Shown: one piece after another, positions 28,670 to 41,379 of the stretch
How the letters are laid out: each line of letters starts with the position of its first letter
How positions within the stretch are numbered: position 1 is the stretch's first letter
Source of the DNA: Bacteroidales bacterium
Lineage (GTDB): Bacteria; Bacteroidota; Bacteroidia; Bacteroidales; Muribaculaceae
Reading direction: 5' to 3'
DNA: 64,000 nt
NCBI GenBank assembly: GCA_020860515.1
Contig: JAJBUG010000001.1
Span: 18,566 to 82,565, forward strand
Translations under genes and position numbers: made by a program
The notes under the pieces: model-generated
Seen by the model: only the letters and a program-made list of their open reading frames with translations
What the model was told of the DNA's origin: nothing
Database searches by the model: none

Positions 28670-30211
28670 ATGAACAGACTCGTATGGGCAATTCTGTTGC
28701 TGCCCATCTTGTTCTCGAAGGCTCAGGCCCAAGAGAACACTACATACAGCGTGAGCTTCCTGGGCAATACTTCGTCCGGGAGGTTTGCTCCTTATTTTAT
28801 TGGAAGCCTGAATCATGGGAAAATAATGCAGAAGAATAGCGCATTGGTTGAGGCAGTGGCTGTAAAGGAGATAGACTTGAACAAGCGGTTCAGTTGGGGC
28901 TTTGGGGTGGATGCAGTGACTGGATTAAGTTCAAAGAATAGTTATGCTTATTGGGATAAGGATTTGCTAATGGAGAATGATGGAGTAGGAGGCTGGGAAA
29001 CTCACCGCGAGGGACCAGCTGCCATCTGGCTGCAGCAATTATATGGACAAATAAAATACCGCAGCATATTCTTGACGATAGGAATGAGAGAATACGAGTC
29101 AGCGATTCTCAATCAGAAGCTTAGCAGCGGAGATATGACTTACAGCGGCAATGCCCGCCCAATACCGGAAGTAAGAGTTGGGTTTCTTGACTTTGTTGAC
29201 ATTCCTTTCACTAAAGGCTGGTTGCAAATCCAGGGGGAGATTTCTTATGGAAAAATGACCGAAAACGGCTACCTTAAGCATCATTACAATTATTATAATT
29301 ATCACATTGCATTAGGCGAACTATACACTTACAAACGCTGCTATTTCCGAACCAACCCTGATAAACCTTTTTCGGTGACACTGGGAATGCAAACTGCTGG
29401 ACTTTTCGGAGGCACTACATATTATTATATAAAAGGTGCGCTGGAGAAGAAAGAGAAGCACAATACACTGTTAAAATCATTTTGGAATATGTTCTTCCCA
29501 CGCGAGAACAATGGCGAGGATTTTTACGAAGGCTCCTCGCTCGGCTCTTGGGACTTGAGTATGCGCTATCGCACTGAAATCGGAGATTTCAAATTCAATT
29601 TCGAGGGTCCTTGGGAGGATGGATCAAGCATAGGTAGGAGAAATGGTTGGGATGGCCTCTGGGGCCTGGAGTTCCAAGGCAATCAGCGGCGATTGGTCAA
29701 TGGCGTGGTAATTGAGATAATATCCACTCGTGACCAAAGCGGTCCTATACATTGGAATCCTGAAGACTCGCCTGGCACTACCATTACCAGCCAAGCTACT
29801 GGCAGGGATGATTATTACAACAACTATTATTATAATAGCTATGCAAATTATGGCATGGCTATAGGCACTCCATTCTTACTGTCACCAATTTATAATCTCG
29901 ACGGATACCCAGCATTTGCCTGTAATCGCATGCGTGGCGGTCATTTCGGCATCATGGGAAGTCTGGGGGATTATGTGGATTACAGATTGCTGGTGATGAG
30001 CCAAACCGGTTATGGCACTTATATTTATCCTTATTATGAGGGGAAAAAGAACACCTCGGCAATGCTTGAAGTAAGCTGGAACGCACAGAAGTGGATGCCC
30101 GGCTTGTCAGTCACTGGTTCGTTTGCTTTCGACAATGGCGAATTGCGAGGCAACAGCGTTGGTGGTTATCTGAGTGTGACATATAAGGGTAATTTTTCAA
30201 AGCGTAAGTAA
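28670..30211 (+). CDS. Wzi-like outer-membrane capsule assembly protein
   Basis: A 513-residue protein with a signal peptide (NRLVWAILLLPILFSKAQA) and a beta-rich, aromatic body typical of an outer-membrane beta barrel, ending in LSVTYKGNFSKRK. Segments such as GMREYESAILNQKLSSGDM and ARPIPEVRVG resemble the Bacteroidetes capsule-assembly Wzi family. The chosen ATG (28670) gives the signal peptide; the earlier ATG at 28601 lies inside the RNase H gene. No capsule genes are nearby, so the function is uncertain. Confidence 0.65.
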   Translation: MNRLVWAILLLPILFSKAQAQENTTYSVSFLGNTSSGRFAPYFIGSLNHGKIMQKNSALVEAVAVKEIDLNKRFSWGFGVDAVTGLSSKNSYAYWDKDLLMENDGVGGWETHREGPAAIWLQQLYGQIKYRSIFLTIGMREYESAILNQKLSSGDMTYSGNARPIPEVRVGFLDFVDIPFTKGWLQIQGEISYGKMTENGYLKHHYNYYNYHIALGELYTYKRCYFRTNPDKPFSVTLGMQTAGLFGGTTYYYIKGALEKKEKHNTLLKSFWNMFFPRENNGEDFYEGSSLGSWDLSMRYRTEIGDFKFNFEGPWEDGSSIGRRNGWDGLWGLEFQGNQRRLVNGVVIEIISTRDQSGPIHWNPEDSPGTTITSQATGRDDYYNNYYYNSYANYGMAIGTPFLLSPIYNLDGYPAFACNRMRGGHFGIMGSLGDYVDYRLLVMSQTGYGTYIYPYYEGKKNTSAMLEVSWNAQKWMPGLSVTGSFAFDNGELRGNSVGGYLSVTYKGNFSKRK

Positions 30212-30660
30212 TGAAAAGAATTGCAATCATATTGACCTTGATTTTTGGCCTTGCGGTCGCCTCTTGCAAGAATGGTGATGATATAGGATATCTTTACGGT
30301 CTGTGGATAGTGGAGAACGTGACGGTGGATGGAGAAGTGGTATTCGATGCAGAGAGTGCTAACGAAAATGGCATAGTGATGGCATGGAAATTCCAAAACG
30401 ACATAGTACAGCTCTCCTTAACCAATGAGCTGCATGAAGGCGAATTGTGGACTGGCCTGTGGCAATGCGATGACTTGACCTATGTCAGTACGATTGAATT
30501 TGATTTCCCAGCGGCTGACAGAATGCCAGAATTTTTGCTATTGAGTGATAGAATGTCAGTGGAATCAGTATGGGATGCCCCAGTGGGTGATGAATGGATG
30601 ATTTGGAGCTATCTGGGACCCGAAGGACAGAATTGTGAGATGGTGATGCACAAGCTGTAA
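30211..30660 (+). CDS. Small lipoprotein of unknown function
   Basis: A 149-residue predicted lipoprotein: signal peptide with lipobox VASC (Cys near residue 19), then a beta-rich domain (LYGLWIVENVTVDGEVVF) that resembles lipocalin-like folds of Bacteroidetes. Its start overlaps the preceding stop by one base, so it is probably co-expressed with the Wzi-like protein. The function is unknown. Confidence 0.7.
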   Translation: MKRIAIILTLIFGLAVASCKNGDDIGYLYGLWIVENVTVDGEVVFDAESANENGIVMAWKFQNDIVQLSLTNELHEGELWTGLWQCDDLTYVSTIEFDFPAADRMPEFLLLSDRMSVESVWDAPVGDEWMIWSYLGPEGQNCEMVMHKL

Positions 30661-30742
30661 GCTTTTTGATAAACGAGGTGAACCAAAATCGGATCTTTGT
30701 TGTTATATTTAATTGAAAAACTAAATGCATTTCTCATGTGGA

Positions 30743-30765
30743 GTCAGTAACTGACAAAATGTCAG
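30743..30765. promoter_or_regulatory. Overlapping GTCAG/CTGAC inverted repeats upstream of groES
   Basis: Three alternating half-sites, GTCAG (30743), CTGAC (30751) and GTCAG (30761), form two overlapping palindromes: GTCAG-TAA-CTGAC and the 15-bp CTGACA-AAA-TGTCAG. They lie about 90 bases before groES. No CIRCE element is seen, so this may be the control site of the chaperonin operon. Confidence 0.5.
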
Positions 30766-30854
30766 ATTTTGCAATTTGGTGCAATATTCGCAATAATAAT
30801 ATCAGAAGAACAAAAACAAAAATCAAAATAACAACATCTAAAACAGATCACATC

Positions 30855-31127
30855 ATGAAAGTAAAACCATTGGCAGACCGAGTGCTAATACAGCCCACAG
30901 CAGCCGAGGAAGTGACTGCATCGGGCATCATAATCCCTGATTCAGCTAAAGAAAAGCCGCTTCGCGGCAAAGTCCTCGCCGTAGGCAACGGCACTAAGGA
31001 CGAAGAGATGGTCCTCAAGGAAGGCGATGAAGTGCTCTACGGCAAATACGCTGGCACTGAGCTCAACCTCGATGGTGACAAGGTGCTCATCATGCGCCAA
31101 AATGAAGTACTGGCAGTCGTAGAATAA
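30855..31127 (+). CDS. groES: Co-chaperonin GroES
   Basis: A 90-residue GroES that caps the GroEL ring. It starts KVKPLADRVLIQP, has the mobile loop region (EVTASGIIIPDSAKEKP) and the family end EVLAVVE. The ATG at 30855 is chosen over the upstream one because homology begins there. groEL follows about 120 bases later, after an inverted repeat. Confidence 0.97.
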   Translation: MKVKPLADRVLIQPTAAEEVTASGIIIPDSAKEKPLRGKVLAVGNGTKDEEMVLKEGDEVLYGKYAGTELNLDGDKVLIMRQNEVLAVVE

Positions 31128-31140
31128 ATAATTATTCTTC

Positions 31141-32885
<1,745 letters not shown>

Positions 32886-32907
32886 TCAACATTACAAATG
32901 ACAAATT

Positions 32908-32949
32908 ACAAGTGACAAATGGACAAAATCTGTTTGTCACTTGTTTTAT
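32908..32949 (+). terminator. Terminator downstream of groEL
   Basis: ACAAGTGACAAA (32908-32919) and TTTGTCACTTGT (32933-32944) form a perfect 12-bp stem followed by TTTATT. It overlaps the beginning of a run of short AT repeats that fills the gap up to 33024. Confidence 0.65.
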
Positions 32950-33022
32950 TAATAACTACAATCAACCTGCAATGTAACTTGCAATTTGTAATTTATAACT
33001 TATAATTTATAACTTGTAATTT
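32950..33022. repeat. Short AT-rich intergenic repeats (TAATTTATAACTT units)
   Basis: Imperfect units such as TAATTTATAACTTA, TAATTTATAACTTG and TAATTTATA follow one another between groEL and the DUF4924 gene. They end at the start codon of that gene. No gene is seen here. Confidence 0.6.
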
Positions 33023-33024
33023 AT

Positions 33025-33585
33025 ATGGTACTCGCAAGTAAGAAACGCAAAGAAAACATAGCCGAATACCTCCTGTACATGTGGCAGATCGAGGATTTGA
33101 TTCGAGCCAATAATCTTGACATCGACAAGATTGAGAAAAACGTAATCGATAAATTTGACCTTACCCCGGACCAGCATAAAGAGATGGTAGATTGGTATGA
33201 AAGTCTGATTGATATGATGCGTCGCGAGGGTGTGGAAAAATCTGGTCATTTGCAGCTGAATAAAAACACTATTATTCAACTTGTGGATTTGCATCTGGCT
33301 CTGCTGCAGGACCCCCGATTCCCTGATTATAGCGCTGAATTTTATAAAACGCTACCCTATATAGTAGAGCTTCGCAGCAAGTCAGGCGAAACCAAAGTAG
33401 GGGAAATAGAAACTTGCTTCAACGCGCTATACGGAATGTTAATGCTGAGATTGCAAGGCAAAGAGATAACACCAGAAACCCAGACTGCCATCGCTCAGAT
33501 TGCAAAATTTATTTCTCTCTTGGCCAAGGATTTCCATTTGGATGAAGAAGACAAACTCTTCCCCCATGATGAAGACCACAAATAA
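33025..33585 (+). CDS. DUF4924 family protein
   Basis: A 186-residue, mostly helical and charged cytosolic protein of the Bacteroidetes-specific family DUF4924 (RKENIAEYLLYMWQIEDLIRAN at the start; CFNALYGMLMLRLQGKEIT later). The function is unknown. The very AT-rich repeat leader reaches its start codon. Confidence 0.8.
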   Translation: MVLASKKRKENIAEYLLYMWQIEDLIRANNLDIDKIEKNVIDKFDLTPDQHKEMVDWYESLIDMMRREGVEKSGHLQLNKNTIIQLVDLHLALLQDPRFPDYSAEFYKTLPYIVELRSKSGETKVGEIETCFNALYGMLMLRLQGKEITPETQTAIAQIAKFISLLAKDFHLDEEDKLFPHDEDHK

Positions 33586-33618
33586 ATAGGAGCGGCTCAT
33601 AAGCCGCCCCTATTTATT
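33583..33618. terminator. Bidirectional terminator between DUF4924 and pgk
   Basis: AATAGG-AGCGGCT and AGCCGC-CCCTATT form a strong stem with a CAT-A loop, flanked by A-rich and T-rich runs. It can serve both convergent genes. Confidence 0.75.
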
Positions 33619-33634
33619 TGTGGTATAGTTAGGT

Positions 33635-34885
33635 TTATTCGCCCTTTACGGCTGCTACGCCGGGGAGAATCTTGCCCTCGATGGCCTCAAGAAGAGCGCC
33701 ACCACCAGTTGATACATAGCTTACCTCGTCGGCCAGACCGAACTTGTTGACACAGGCTACTGAGTCGCCACCACCAACGAGCGAGAAAGCTCCATTGTTG
33801 GTAGCTTCTACGATAGCTTCAGCGATAGCACGGCTTCCAGTGGTGAAGTTGTCAAATTCGAATACTCCAGCAGGACCATTCCAAAGGATGGTCTTGGCAG
33901 GACGGATAACCTCGGCGAAAGCCTTGCAGGTCTCAGGACCAGCATCGAGGCCTTCCCATCCATCAGGAATATCATTAGCAGGGCATACCATAGTCTTAGC
34001 GTCGTTGCTGAAACTGTCGGCTGCGATGCAGTCGGTGCCGAGTACAAGATTTACACCCTTCTCCTTAGCCTTCTTGATGATGTCAAGAGCCAAGTCGAGC
34101 TTGTCGTCCTCGCAGAGCGAGTTGCCGATTTTGCCTCCCTGAGCCTTGGCAAAGGTATAAGTCATGCCACCACAGAGGATTAGGTTGTCAACCTTGTCCA
34201 TAAGGTTCTCGATGATGCCAATCTTGGTGCTGACTTTGCTGCCACCCATGATGGCAGTGAATGGGCGCTTGATGTCGCTGAGGATATTGTCAACAGCCTG
34301 CACTTCCTTTTCCATCAGGAATCCGAGCATTTTGCTATCGGGCTGGAAGTAGTCGGCGATAACGGCGGTAGAAGCGTGCTTGCGGTGAGCAGTGCCAAAT
34401 GCGTCGTTAACGTAAACATCAGCATAGCTGGCGAGCTTCTTAGCGAAATCCTTCTGACGTGCCTTCATTTCCTTCTTTGCGGCTTCGTAAGCGGGATCTT
34501 CCTTGTCAATGCCAACGGGCTTGCCTTCCTCCTCGGGATAGAAGCGGAGGTTCTCAAGCAGGAGCACTTCGCCGGGCTGCAAGTTAGCAGCTGCTTCCTC
34601 AGCATTGGCGCAGTCGGGAGCGAACTTCACGTCGCGGCCAAGAGCCTTGGCCACAGCGTCCTTAATCTGTGCAAGTGAGTACTTGGGGTTCACTTTGCCC
34701 TTGGGCTTGCCCATGTGCGACATGATGATCAGGCTGCCTCCGTCCTCGAGGATTTTCTTAAGGGTGGGGAGGGCGCCGCGGATGCGGGTGTCGTCGGTGA
34801 TGTTGCCATTCTCATCGAGAGGCACGTTGAAGTCAACGCGAACGATTGCCTTCTTGCCGGCAAAGTTGTAATCTTTAATGCTCAT
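33635..34885 (-). CDS. pgk: Phosphoglycerate kinase
   Basis: A 416-residue glycolytic enzyme that transfers phosphate from 1,3-bisphosphoglycerate to ADP. Family signature [13 protein letters not shown] near residue 16, the SHMGKP region, and the [13 protein letters not shown] nucleotide-binding motif near the end are all intact. The gene starts 74 bases downstream of pyrF's stop and probably has its own promoter. Confidence 0.97.
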   Translation of the reverse strand: MSIKDYNFAGKKAIVRVDFNVPLDENGNITDDTRIRGALPTLKKILEDGGSLIIMSHMGKPKGKVNPKYSLAQIKDAVAKALGRDVKFAPDCANAEEAAANLQPGEVLLLENLRFYPEEEGKPVGIDKEDPAYEAAKKEMKARQKDFAKKLASYADVYVNDAFGTAHRKHASTAVIADYFQPDSKMLGFLMEKEVQAVDNILSDIKRPFTAIMGGSKVSTKIGIIENLMDKVDNLILCGGMTYTFAKAQGGKIGNSLCEDDKLDLALDIIKKAKEKGVNLVLGTDCIAADSFSNDAKTMVCPANDIPDGWEGLDAGPETCKAFAEVIRPAKTILWNGPAGVFEFDNFTTGSRAIAEAIVEATNNGAFSLVGGGDSVACVNKFGLADEVSYVSTGGGALLEAIEGKILPGVAAVKGE

Positions 34886-34959
34886 TTTGTATATGGTTTT
34901 ATTGGTAGGTGTTTTCAGAGAGCAAATATACTGCTTTTTTCTGAAAAATGAAAAAATTT

Positions 34960-35790
34960 TTAGATTACACCGTGTTTTTCGAGTTGCAGAGCCATTTCTT
35001 CGGCCAATTTCTTGGCTTTTTCACCAGCCACTTCTGCGAAATCCTCACCATTGCTGGCATAGATGATTGCGCGAGATGAGTTCACGATAAGACCGCACTC
35101 GTCGATCATGCCATAGTCGCATACCTCCTCAAGGCTGCCTCCTTGTGCGCCTACTCCAGGTACGAGCAGGAAGTTGCGAGGCGCTACTGCGCGAACATCC
35201 TTGAAAAGTTCGCCTTGGGTTGCCCCAACTACGTACATCAGATTGACAGGTGAACCCCAGTGGCTGCTACGCTTGATTACACGCTCGAAGAGACGTTTGC
35301 CATTGCGATCTTGGATCATCTGGAAGTCTTGGCTCCCTTTGTTGCTGGTAAGAGCCAGCAGGATAGTCCATTTGCCTTCGTATTCAAGGAAAGGAGCCAC
35401 GCTGTCCTCGCCCATATATGGAGCCACTGTGAGGGCATCCACATCCATGTGCTCAAAGAATGTGCGGGCATACATCTTGCTGGTGTTGCCAATGTCGCCG
35501 CGTTTGGCGTCGGCGATTACAAAGATATCAGGATAGTTTTCCTTAATATATTTCACAGTCTTCTCCAAGGATTCCCAACCTTTCACGCCGTCACATTCAT
35601 AGAATGCCACATTGGGCTTGTAGGCGATGGTGTAGGGAGCTGTAACATCGATGATGGCCTTGTTGAATTCAAACACAGGGTCTTCCTTGCTGAGCAGATG
35701 CTCAGGGATTTTTTTGATATCAGTGTCGAGGCCAACGCAGAGGAACGAGCGCTTGGCACGGATGTTGTCGATTAGTTCGGTTCGTTTCAT
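34960..35790 (-). CDS. pyrF: Orotidine 5'-phosphate decarboxylase (type 2)
   Basis: A 276-residue OMP decarboxylase for the last step of UMP synthesis. The catalytic stretch [12 protein letters not shown] is intact and typical of the longer type 2 enzymes; KPNVAFYE appears early. It starts 43 bases after prfA, with AGGAT repeats between them. Confidence 0.95.
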   Translation of the reverse strand: MKRTELIDNIRAKRSFLCVGLDTDIKKIPEHLLSKEDPVFEFNKAIIDVTAPYTIAYKPNVAFYECDGVKGWESLEKTVKYIKENYPDIFVIADAKRGDIGNTSKMYARTFFEHMDVDALTVAPYMGEDSVAPFLEYEGKWTILLALTSNKGSQDFQMIQDRNGKRLFERVIKRSSHWGSPVNLMYVVGATQGELFKDVRAVAPRNFLLVPGVGAQGGSLEEVCDYGMIDECGLIVNSSRAIIYASNGEDFAEVAGEKAKKLAEEMALQLEKHGVI

Positions 35791-35792
35791 GA

Positions 35793-35827
35793 TTTTTTAA
35801 AGGATGAAAGGATTATAGGATCGAATA
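35793..35827. repeat. AAGGATGAAAGGATTATAGGAT repeats between prfA and pyrF
   Basis: A short gap of purine-rich AGGAT units, matching the units in the groES-groEL gap. It lies directly before pyrF's start codon on the minus strand and so may affect translation. Confidence 0.5.
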
Positions 35828-35833
35828 ATAATG

Positions 35834-36943
35834 TTAAAGCTCGGTGGATTTGAGCTTTTCAGCGTTTTCAGCCACGATTAGGTGGTCAATGCAGTCCTGG
35901 ATGTCGCCATCTACAAAAGCTTGCAGATTATAGATAGTGTAATTGATGCGGTGATCAGTGATGCGGCCTTGGGGATAGTTGTAGGTGCGAATTTTGGCCG
36001 AGCGGTCGCCTGTTGAAACCAATGTCTTGCGACGGCTGGCAATATCATCGATGTATTTTTGATGTTCCTTGTCATAGATGAAAGTACGCAGACGGCTCAG
36101 TGCTCGCTCCTTGTTCTTAGGTTGGTCGCGGGTCTCAGTACATTCAATCAGAATTTCTTCACTTACACCAGTGTTGGGGTTCTTCCACATGTAGCGCAAG
36201 CGCACGCCCGATTCCACCTTGTTCACGTTCTGCCCTCCAGCTCCACCGCTGCGGAATGTGTCCCACTTGATTTCGCCTTCGTTGATTTCAACATCGAAAG
36301 CCTCAGCCTCGGGAAGCACGGCTACTGTTGCAGCCGAGGTATGCACTCGACCTTGTGTCTCGGTGGCTGGTACTCGTTGCACACGATGCACCCCCGATTC
36401 ATATTTGAGAGTGCCGTACACATTTTCGCCAGTGACCGTCATTACTATTTCCTTAAAACCTCCGGCTGCTCCCTCGCTGAACGAGGACACAGCTACATTC
36501 CAACCTTTCGATTCACAGTACTTTTGATACATCTTAGTAAGGTCACCAGCAAAAATGGCAGCTTCGTCGCCACCGGTGCCAGCACGAATCTCCAGGATTG
36601 CATTCTTAGCGTCTTCGGGGTCACTGGGGATAAGAAGTAGTTTTATCTCTTCCTCAATGGCTGGGAGCTGTGCCTGAGCTTCGTCAGCTTGTTCCTTGGC
36701 CATCTCGCGAAGGTCGGGATCAGTTTCATTTTCCAATGTTTCCTTGGCTTCGTCGATGCTGGCCAGTAGCAAACGATACTTGCGAGTAGTGGCCACCAGC
36801 TTTTCCAGGTCTTTGTATTCTTTTGTAAGACGCACATATCGCTTCATGTCGGCTATCACCGAGGGATCGGTAATCAGCGTTGACACTTCTTCGTAGCGTG
36901 ATTCAATGCCATCAAGGCGATTTAATAATTCATTATTTTCCAT
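35834..36943 (-). CDS. prfA: Peptide chain release factor 1
   Basis: A 369-residue RF1 that reads UAA and UAG. The GGQ catalytic motif is seen in GGAGGQNVNKVESG, with the RVPATETQGRVHTSAATVAV stretch (holding the PAT anticodon-like tripeptide) before it. The length is normal. Confidence 0.97.
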   Translation of the reverse strand: MENNELLNRLDGIESRYEEVSTLITDPSVIADMKRYVRLTKEYKDLEKLVATTRKYRLLLASIDEAKETLENETDPDLREMAKEQADEAQAQLPAIEEEIKLLLIPSDPEDAKNAILEIRAGTGGDEAAIFAGDLTKMYQKYCESKGWNVAVSSFSEGAAGGFKEIVMTVTGENVYGTLKYESGVHRVQRVPATETQGRVHTSAATVAVLPEAEAFDVEINEGEIKWDTFRSGGAGGQNVNKVESGVRLRYMWKNPNTGVSEEILIECTETRDQPKNKERALSRLRTFIYDKEHQKYIDDIASRRKTLVSTGDRSAKIRTYNYPQGRITDHRINYTIYNLQAFVDGDIQDCIDHLIVAENAEKLKSTEL

Positions 36944-37012
36944 AAGGTCTTTAAGGGCGTTAAGGGCGTTAAGGTCTTTAAGGGCATTAAGGGCTTTAAG
37001 GGCGTTAGGACC
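36944..37012. repeat. Tandem 9-bp repeat between lepA and prfA
   Basis: About eight imperfect copies of TTAAGGGCG or TTAAGGTCT run from the prfA start codon to the lepA stop. The unit length suggests slippage; it fills the entire gap, where the prfA translation start would need its ribosome-binding region. Confidence 0.75.
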
Positions 37013-38800
37013 TTAATCGAGTTTTAAGACTGCGAGGAATGCTTTTTGCGGCACCTCAACGCTGCCGATTTGCTTCATGCGCTTCTTGCCCTTTTTCTGT
37101 TTTTCCAGGAGCTTGCGCTTGCGGCTAATATCACCTCCGTAGCACTTGGCTGTGACGTCCTTGCGCACAGCTTTGATGGTTTCGCGAGCTATGATTTTGG
37201 CTCCGATGGCAGCTTGGATGGCAATGTCGAATTGCTGACGCGGGATCAGCTCTTTGAGCTTCTCACACATGCGGCGCCCGAACGACATGGCATTGTCAAC
37301 ATGGGTGAGCGTGCTTAGTGCATCCACGCTTTCGCCATTGAGCAGGATGTCGAGCTTAACGAGTTTGCTTTCACGGTAGTCGTGGATATGATAGTCAAAT
37401 GAGGCATAGCCCTTGCTGATGCTTTTGAGCTTGTCGTAGAAGTCAATCACGATTTCGCCAAGTGGCATATCAAAGGTCATTTCCATGCGGTTGCCCGAGA
37501 TGTATTCTTGCTTGATTAGTTCGCCGCGCTTTCCAAGGCACAGAGTCATAATCGGACCAATATAATCGGCTGCAGTGATGATAGTGGCACGAATGTAGGG
37601 CTCTTCAATATGGTCAATCAGGGTGATGTCGGGCAATCCGCTTGGGTTATGCACCTCGGTCATGTTGCCTTTTTTGTCATATACCTTATATGATACGTTG
37701 GGCACAGTGGTGATAACGTCCATATCGAACTCTCGCCCGAGCCTTTCTTGTATGATCTCCATGTGGAGCAGCCCGAGGAAGCCGCAACGGAATCCAAAGC
37801 CCAGGGCTGCGGAGGATTCTGGGGCATAGGTGAGCGAGGCATCATTGAGCTGAAGCTTTTCGAGCGAACTGCGCAAGTTTTCGAAATCTTCGGTCTCAAT
37901 GGGATATACACCAGCGAATACCATTGGCTTTACCTCTTCAAATCCGTCGATAGCCTCAGAGCAGGGATTCTCTACATGTGTGATTGTGTCACCCACGCGC
38001 ACCTCCTTGCTGCTCTTGATGCCTGAGATGATGTAGCCTACGTTGCCAGCGCTAAGAGTGTCGCGAGGCGACATGTCGAGCTTTAGTACGCCAATCTCGT
38101 CGGCATGATATTCCTTGCCCGTGCTGACAAATTTCACAAAATCATTTTTGTTAATGGTGCCGTTGACAATCTTGAAGTAGGCTATAATGCCACGAAAGGG
38201 GTTGAACACCGAGTCGAAGATTAAAGCTTGGAGAGGAGCTTCGGGGTCGCCTTTGGGAGCTGGGATACGTTCTACGATGGCTCGCAGAATTTCTGGGATG
38301 CCTTCCCCAGTCTTGCCGCTGGCACGAATAATCTCGCTGCGATCACAGCCCAAAAGCTCTACAATTTGATCTTCCACCTCGTCAGGCTTTGCGCTGTCAA
38401 GGTCAATTTTGTTAATCACTGGAATGATTTCCAAATCATTGTCAATGGCCATGTAGAGATTGCTGATGGTCTGAGCTTGGATTCCCTGGCTGGCATCCAC
38501 GATTATGAGAGCCCCTTCGCAGGCTGCGATTGAGCGCGACACCTCGTAAGAGAAGTCAACGTGTCCCGGAGTGTCAATAAGATTGAGAGTGTAGGGGGTG
38601 CCATCGATTTCATGCTCCATCTGTATAGCGTGGCTCTTGATAGTGATCCCACGCTCGCGTTCGAGCTCCATGTCGTCGAGCACCTGTGCCTCCATATCGG
38701 CAGCAGCCACGGTGTGGGTGTATTCGAGCAGGCGGTCGGCGAGGGTGCTCTTGCCATGGTCGATGTGGGCTATGATGCAAAAATTGCGAATATGCTTCAT
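37013..38800 (-). CDS. lepA: Elongation factor 4 (LepA)
   Basis: A 595-residue translational GTPase that back-translocates or remodels stalled ribosomes. The G1 motif AHIDHGKST is near residue 10, G3 DTPGHVDF, and G4 NKID; the LepA-specific C-terminal domain ends in FLAVLKLD. Promoter box at 38832-38839. Confidence 0.97.
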   Translation of the reverse strand: MKHIRNFCIIAHIDHGKSTLADRLLEYTHTVAAADMEAQVLDDMELERERGITIKSHAIQMEHEIDGTPYTLNLIDTPGHVDFSYEVSRSIAACEGALIIVDASQGIQAQTISNLYMAIDNDLEIIPVINKIDLDSAKPDEVEDQIVELLGCDRSEIIRASGKTGEGIPEILRAIVERIPAPKGDPEAPLQALIFDSVFNPFRGIIAYFKIVNGTINKNDFVKFVSTGKEYHADEIGVLKLDMSPRDTLSAGNVGYIISGIKSSKEVRVGDTITHVENPCSEAIDGFEEVKPMVFAGVYPIETEDFENLRSSLEKLQLNDASLTYAPESSAALGFGFRCGFLGLLHMEIIQERLGREFDMDVITTVPNVSYKVYDKKGNMTEVHNPSGLPDITLIDHIEEPYIRATIITAADYIGPIMTLCLGKRGELIKQEYISGNRMEMTFDMPLGEIVIDFYDKLKSISKGYASFDYHIHDYRESKLVKLDILLNGESVDALSTLTHVDNAMSFGRRMCEKLKELIPRQQFDIAIQAAIGAKIIARETIKAVRKDVTAKCYGGDISRKRKLLEKQKKGKKRMKQIGSVEVPQKAFLAVLKLD

Positions 38801-38831
38801 TCTATAATATATAGGTCATCAAAATTTAGTG

Positions 38832-38839
38832 CAAAATTA
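38832..38839 (-). promoter_or_regulatory. Promoter of lepA (-7 box)
   Basis: TAATTTTG on the minus strand matches the consensus, 32 bases upstream of the lepA start. It is the divergent partner of the eno promoter. Confidence 0.5.
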
Positions 38840-38933
38840 GTAAATTTTGCTCATTTATCAAAATAAGAACAGTTGAGGAATGTGAAACAGAAAAAAATTA
38901 AGCAAAAATGAAAGAAAATCGGAGAAAAAAGCG

Positions 38934-38941
38934 TAACTTTG
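38934..38941 (+). promoter_or_regulatory. Promoter of eno (-7 box)
   Basis: TAACTTTG matches TAnnTTTG, 47 bases before the eno start codon. A -33 element is not clear. Confidence 0.5.
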
Positions 38942-38984
38942 CTGTCAGAAACAAAAACCCAAACCAATACATCTAACGAATTAG

Positions 38985-40280
<1,296 letters not shown>

Positions 40281-40306
40281 GATTTCCCCAAACATCTATA
40301 AGGGAG

Positions 40307-40340
40307 GCCGGCGTCATCGCGAGATGGTGCCGGCTTTATT
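40307..40340 (+). terminator. Terminator of eno
   Basis: GCCGGCGTCATC (40307-40318) pairs with GATGGTGCCGGC (40323-40334) around a GCGA loop, followed by TTTATT. Confidence 0.8.
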
Positions 40341-40433
40341 ATATGCTATAGTAGTTTTGTGGGTATTGTGGGGCAAAAAGAGGAAATGTTAGGAGTTTTT
40401 GGCAAGAAAAGTCATCAATTGAAATATTTTTGC

Positions 40434-40441
40434 TATATTTG
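40434..40441 (+). promoter_or_regulatory. Promoter of the DUF1460 gene (-7 box)
   Basis: TATATTTG matches the consensus; a TTG lies 22 bases upstream. The start codon follows at 40471. Confidence 0.5.
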
Positions 40442-40470
40442 CGAATTATTGTAATATTAGCACCTGGATA

Positions 40471-41340
40471 ATGATAAAGAAAATTATAATAGCTTCGATT
40501 TGCCTTTTTGCTGCCACGGTAAGCCATGCTATCGACATGTCGCAGGTTAGGTTCCACGATGAAGCATCTGACACCACACGTCTCAATGAAATGCTCGCCA
40601 ATATTGCCAGTCAAAAGCTCGTTTCCCCAGGCGATCGGGTGGTGGCTGCCGGCCGTCAGTTCTTAGCCACGCCTTATGTGGCCAATACTTTGGAGGGTGA
40701 TCCTGAAATGCTGACAGTGGATTTGGACGAACTGGATTGCACTACATTTATGGAAACAGCCGTAGCTTTAGCTTTGACGGTAGGAGAGAAACGAAATTCA
40801 TGGCGCGACTTTGTTTACAATCTGGAGCGTTTGCGCTACCGTAATGGCACTATCAATGGTTATCCATCGCGTCTGCACTATATCAGCGACTGGGTGGCAA
40901 GCAATCGCAGCAAAGGCCTAATCAAGGACGTCACCCCCGAGTTTGAAAAATGCAGCTATGCGGTGAAGACGCTTGACTTTATGTCGACCAACGCTGACAA
41001 ATATCCTGCGCTGGCCGATAGCGCCAACTTGGCTGCCATCAAATCAGTGGAAATGGGCTACCGCAGCCATCGTTTCCCCTATATCAAAAGCAATGATGTA
41101 GGGGCCAAGAGTACGCGTGACGAGCTGCGCAATGGTGATATTGTGGCTTTGATTCTCAAAGATAAAAGCTTGGATGCTGGCCATGTGGGAATCATTGTAA
41201 AGGAAAAGGGCGGTGAACCGATGCTGATGCACGCCAGCTCAGCTGCAGGCAAAGTGGTAATCACAGAGACTCCCCTTGTGGAATATTTGAAGAAAAATCA
41301 CAACTATATAGGCATTCGAGTAATGCGCCTCGAAGAATAA
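40471..41340 (+). CDS. DUF1460 / N-acetylmuramoyl-L-alanine amidase-like protein
   Basis: A 289-residue secreted protein with a signal peptide (IIIASICLFAATVSHA). It belongs to DUF1460, an NlpC/P60-like cysteine-peptidase fold. Likely catalytic residues are Cys in DELDCTTFMET and His in DAGHVGIIV. Related proteins cleave amide bonds of peptidoglycan. The next gene, a GH3 enzyme, lies 39 bases downstream and may be in the same transcript, consistent with cell-wall or glycan processing. Confidence 0.8.
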   Translation: MIKKIIIASICLFAATVSHAIDMSQVRFHDEASDTTRLNEMLANIASQKLVSPGDRVVAAGRQFLATPYVANTLEGDPEMLTVDLDELDCTTFMETAVALALTVGEKRNSWRDFVYNLERLRYRNGTINGYPSRLHYISDWVASNRSKGLIKDVTPEFEKCSYAVKTLDFMSTNADKYPALADSANLAAIKSVEMGYRSHRFPYIKSNDVGAKSTRDELRNGDIVALILKDKSLDAGHVGIIVKEKGGEPMLMHASSAAGKVVITETPLVEYLKKNHNYIGIRVMRLEE

Positions 41341-41379
41341 TAAGAGAGGAAATCCAATAATCTAAAAAATACCAATGCA

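Noticed and set aside
30661..30854. CIRCE element before groES
   Set aside because: The TTAGCACTC-N9-GAGTGCTAA pattern is absent; a different palindrome is present.
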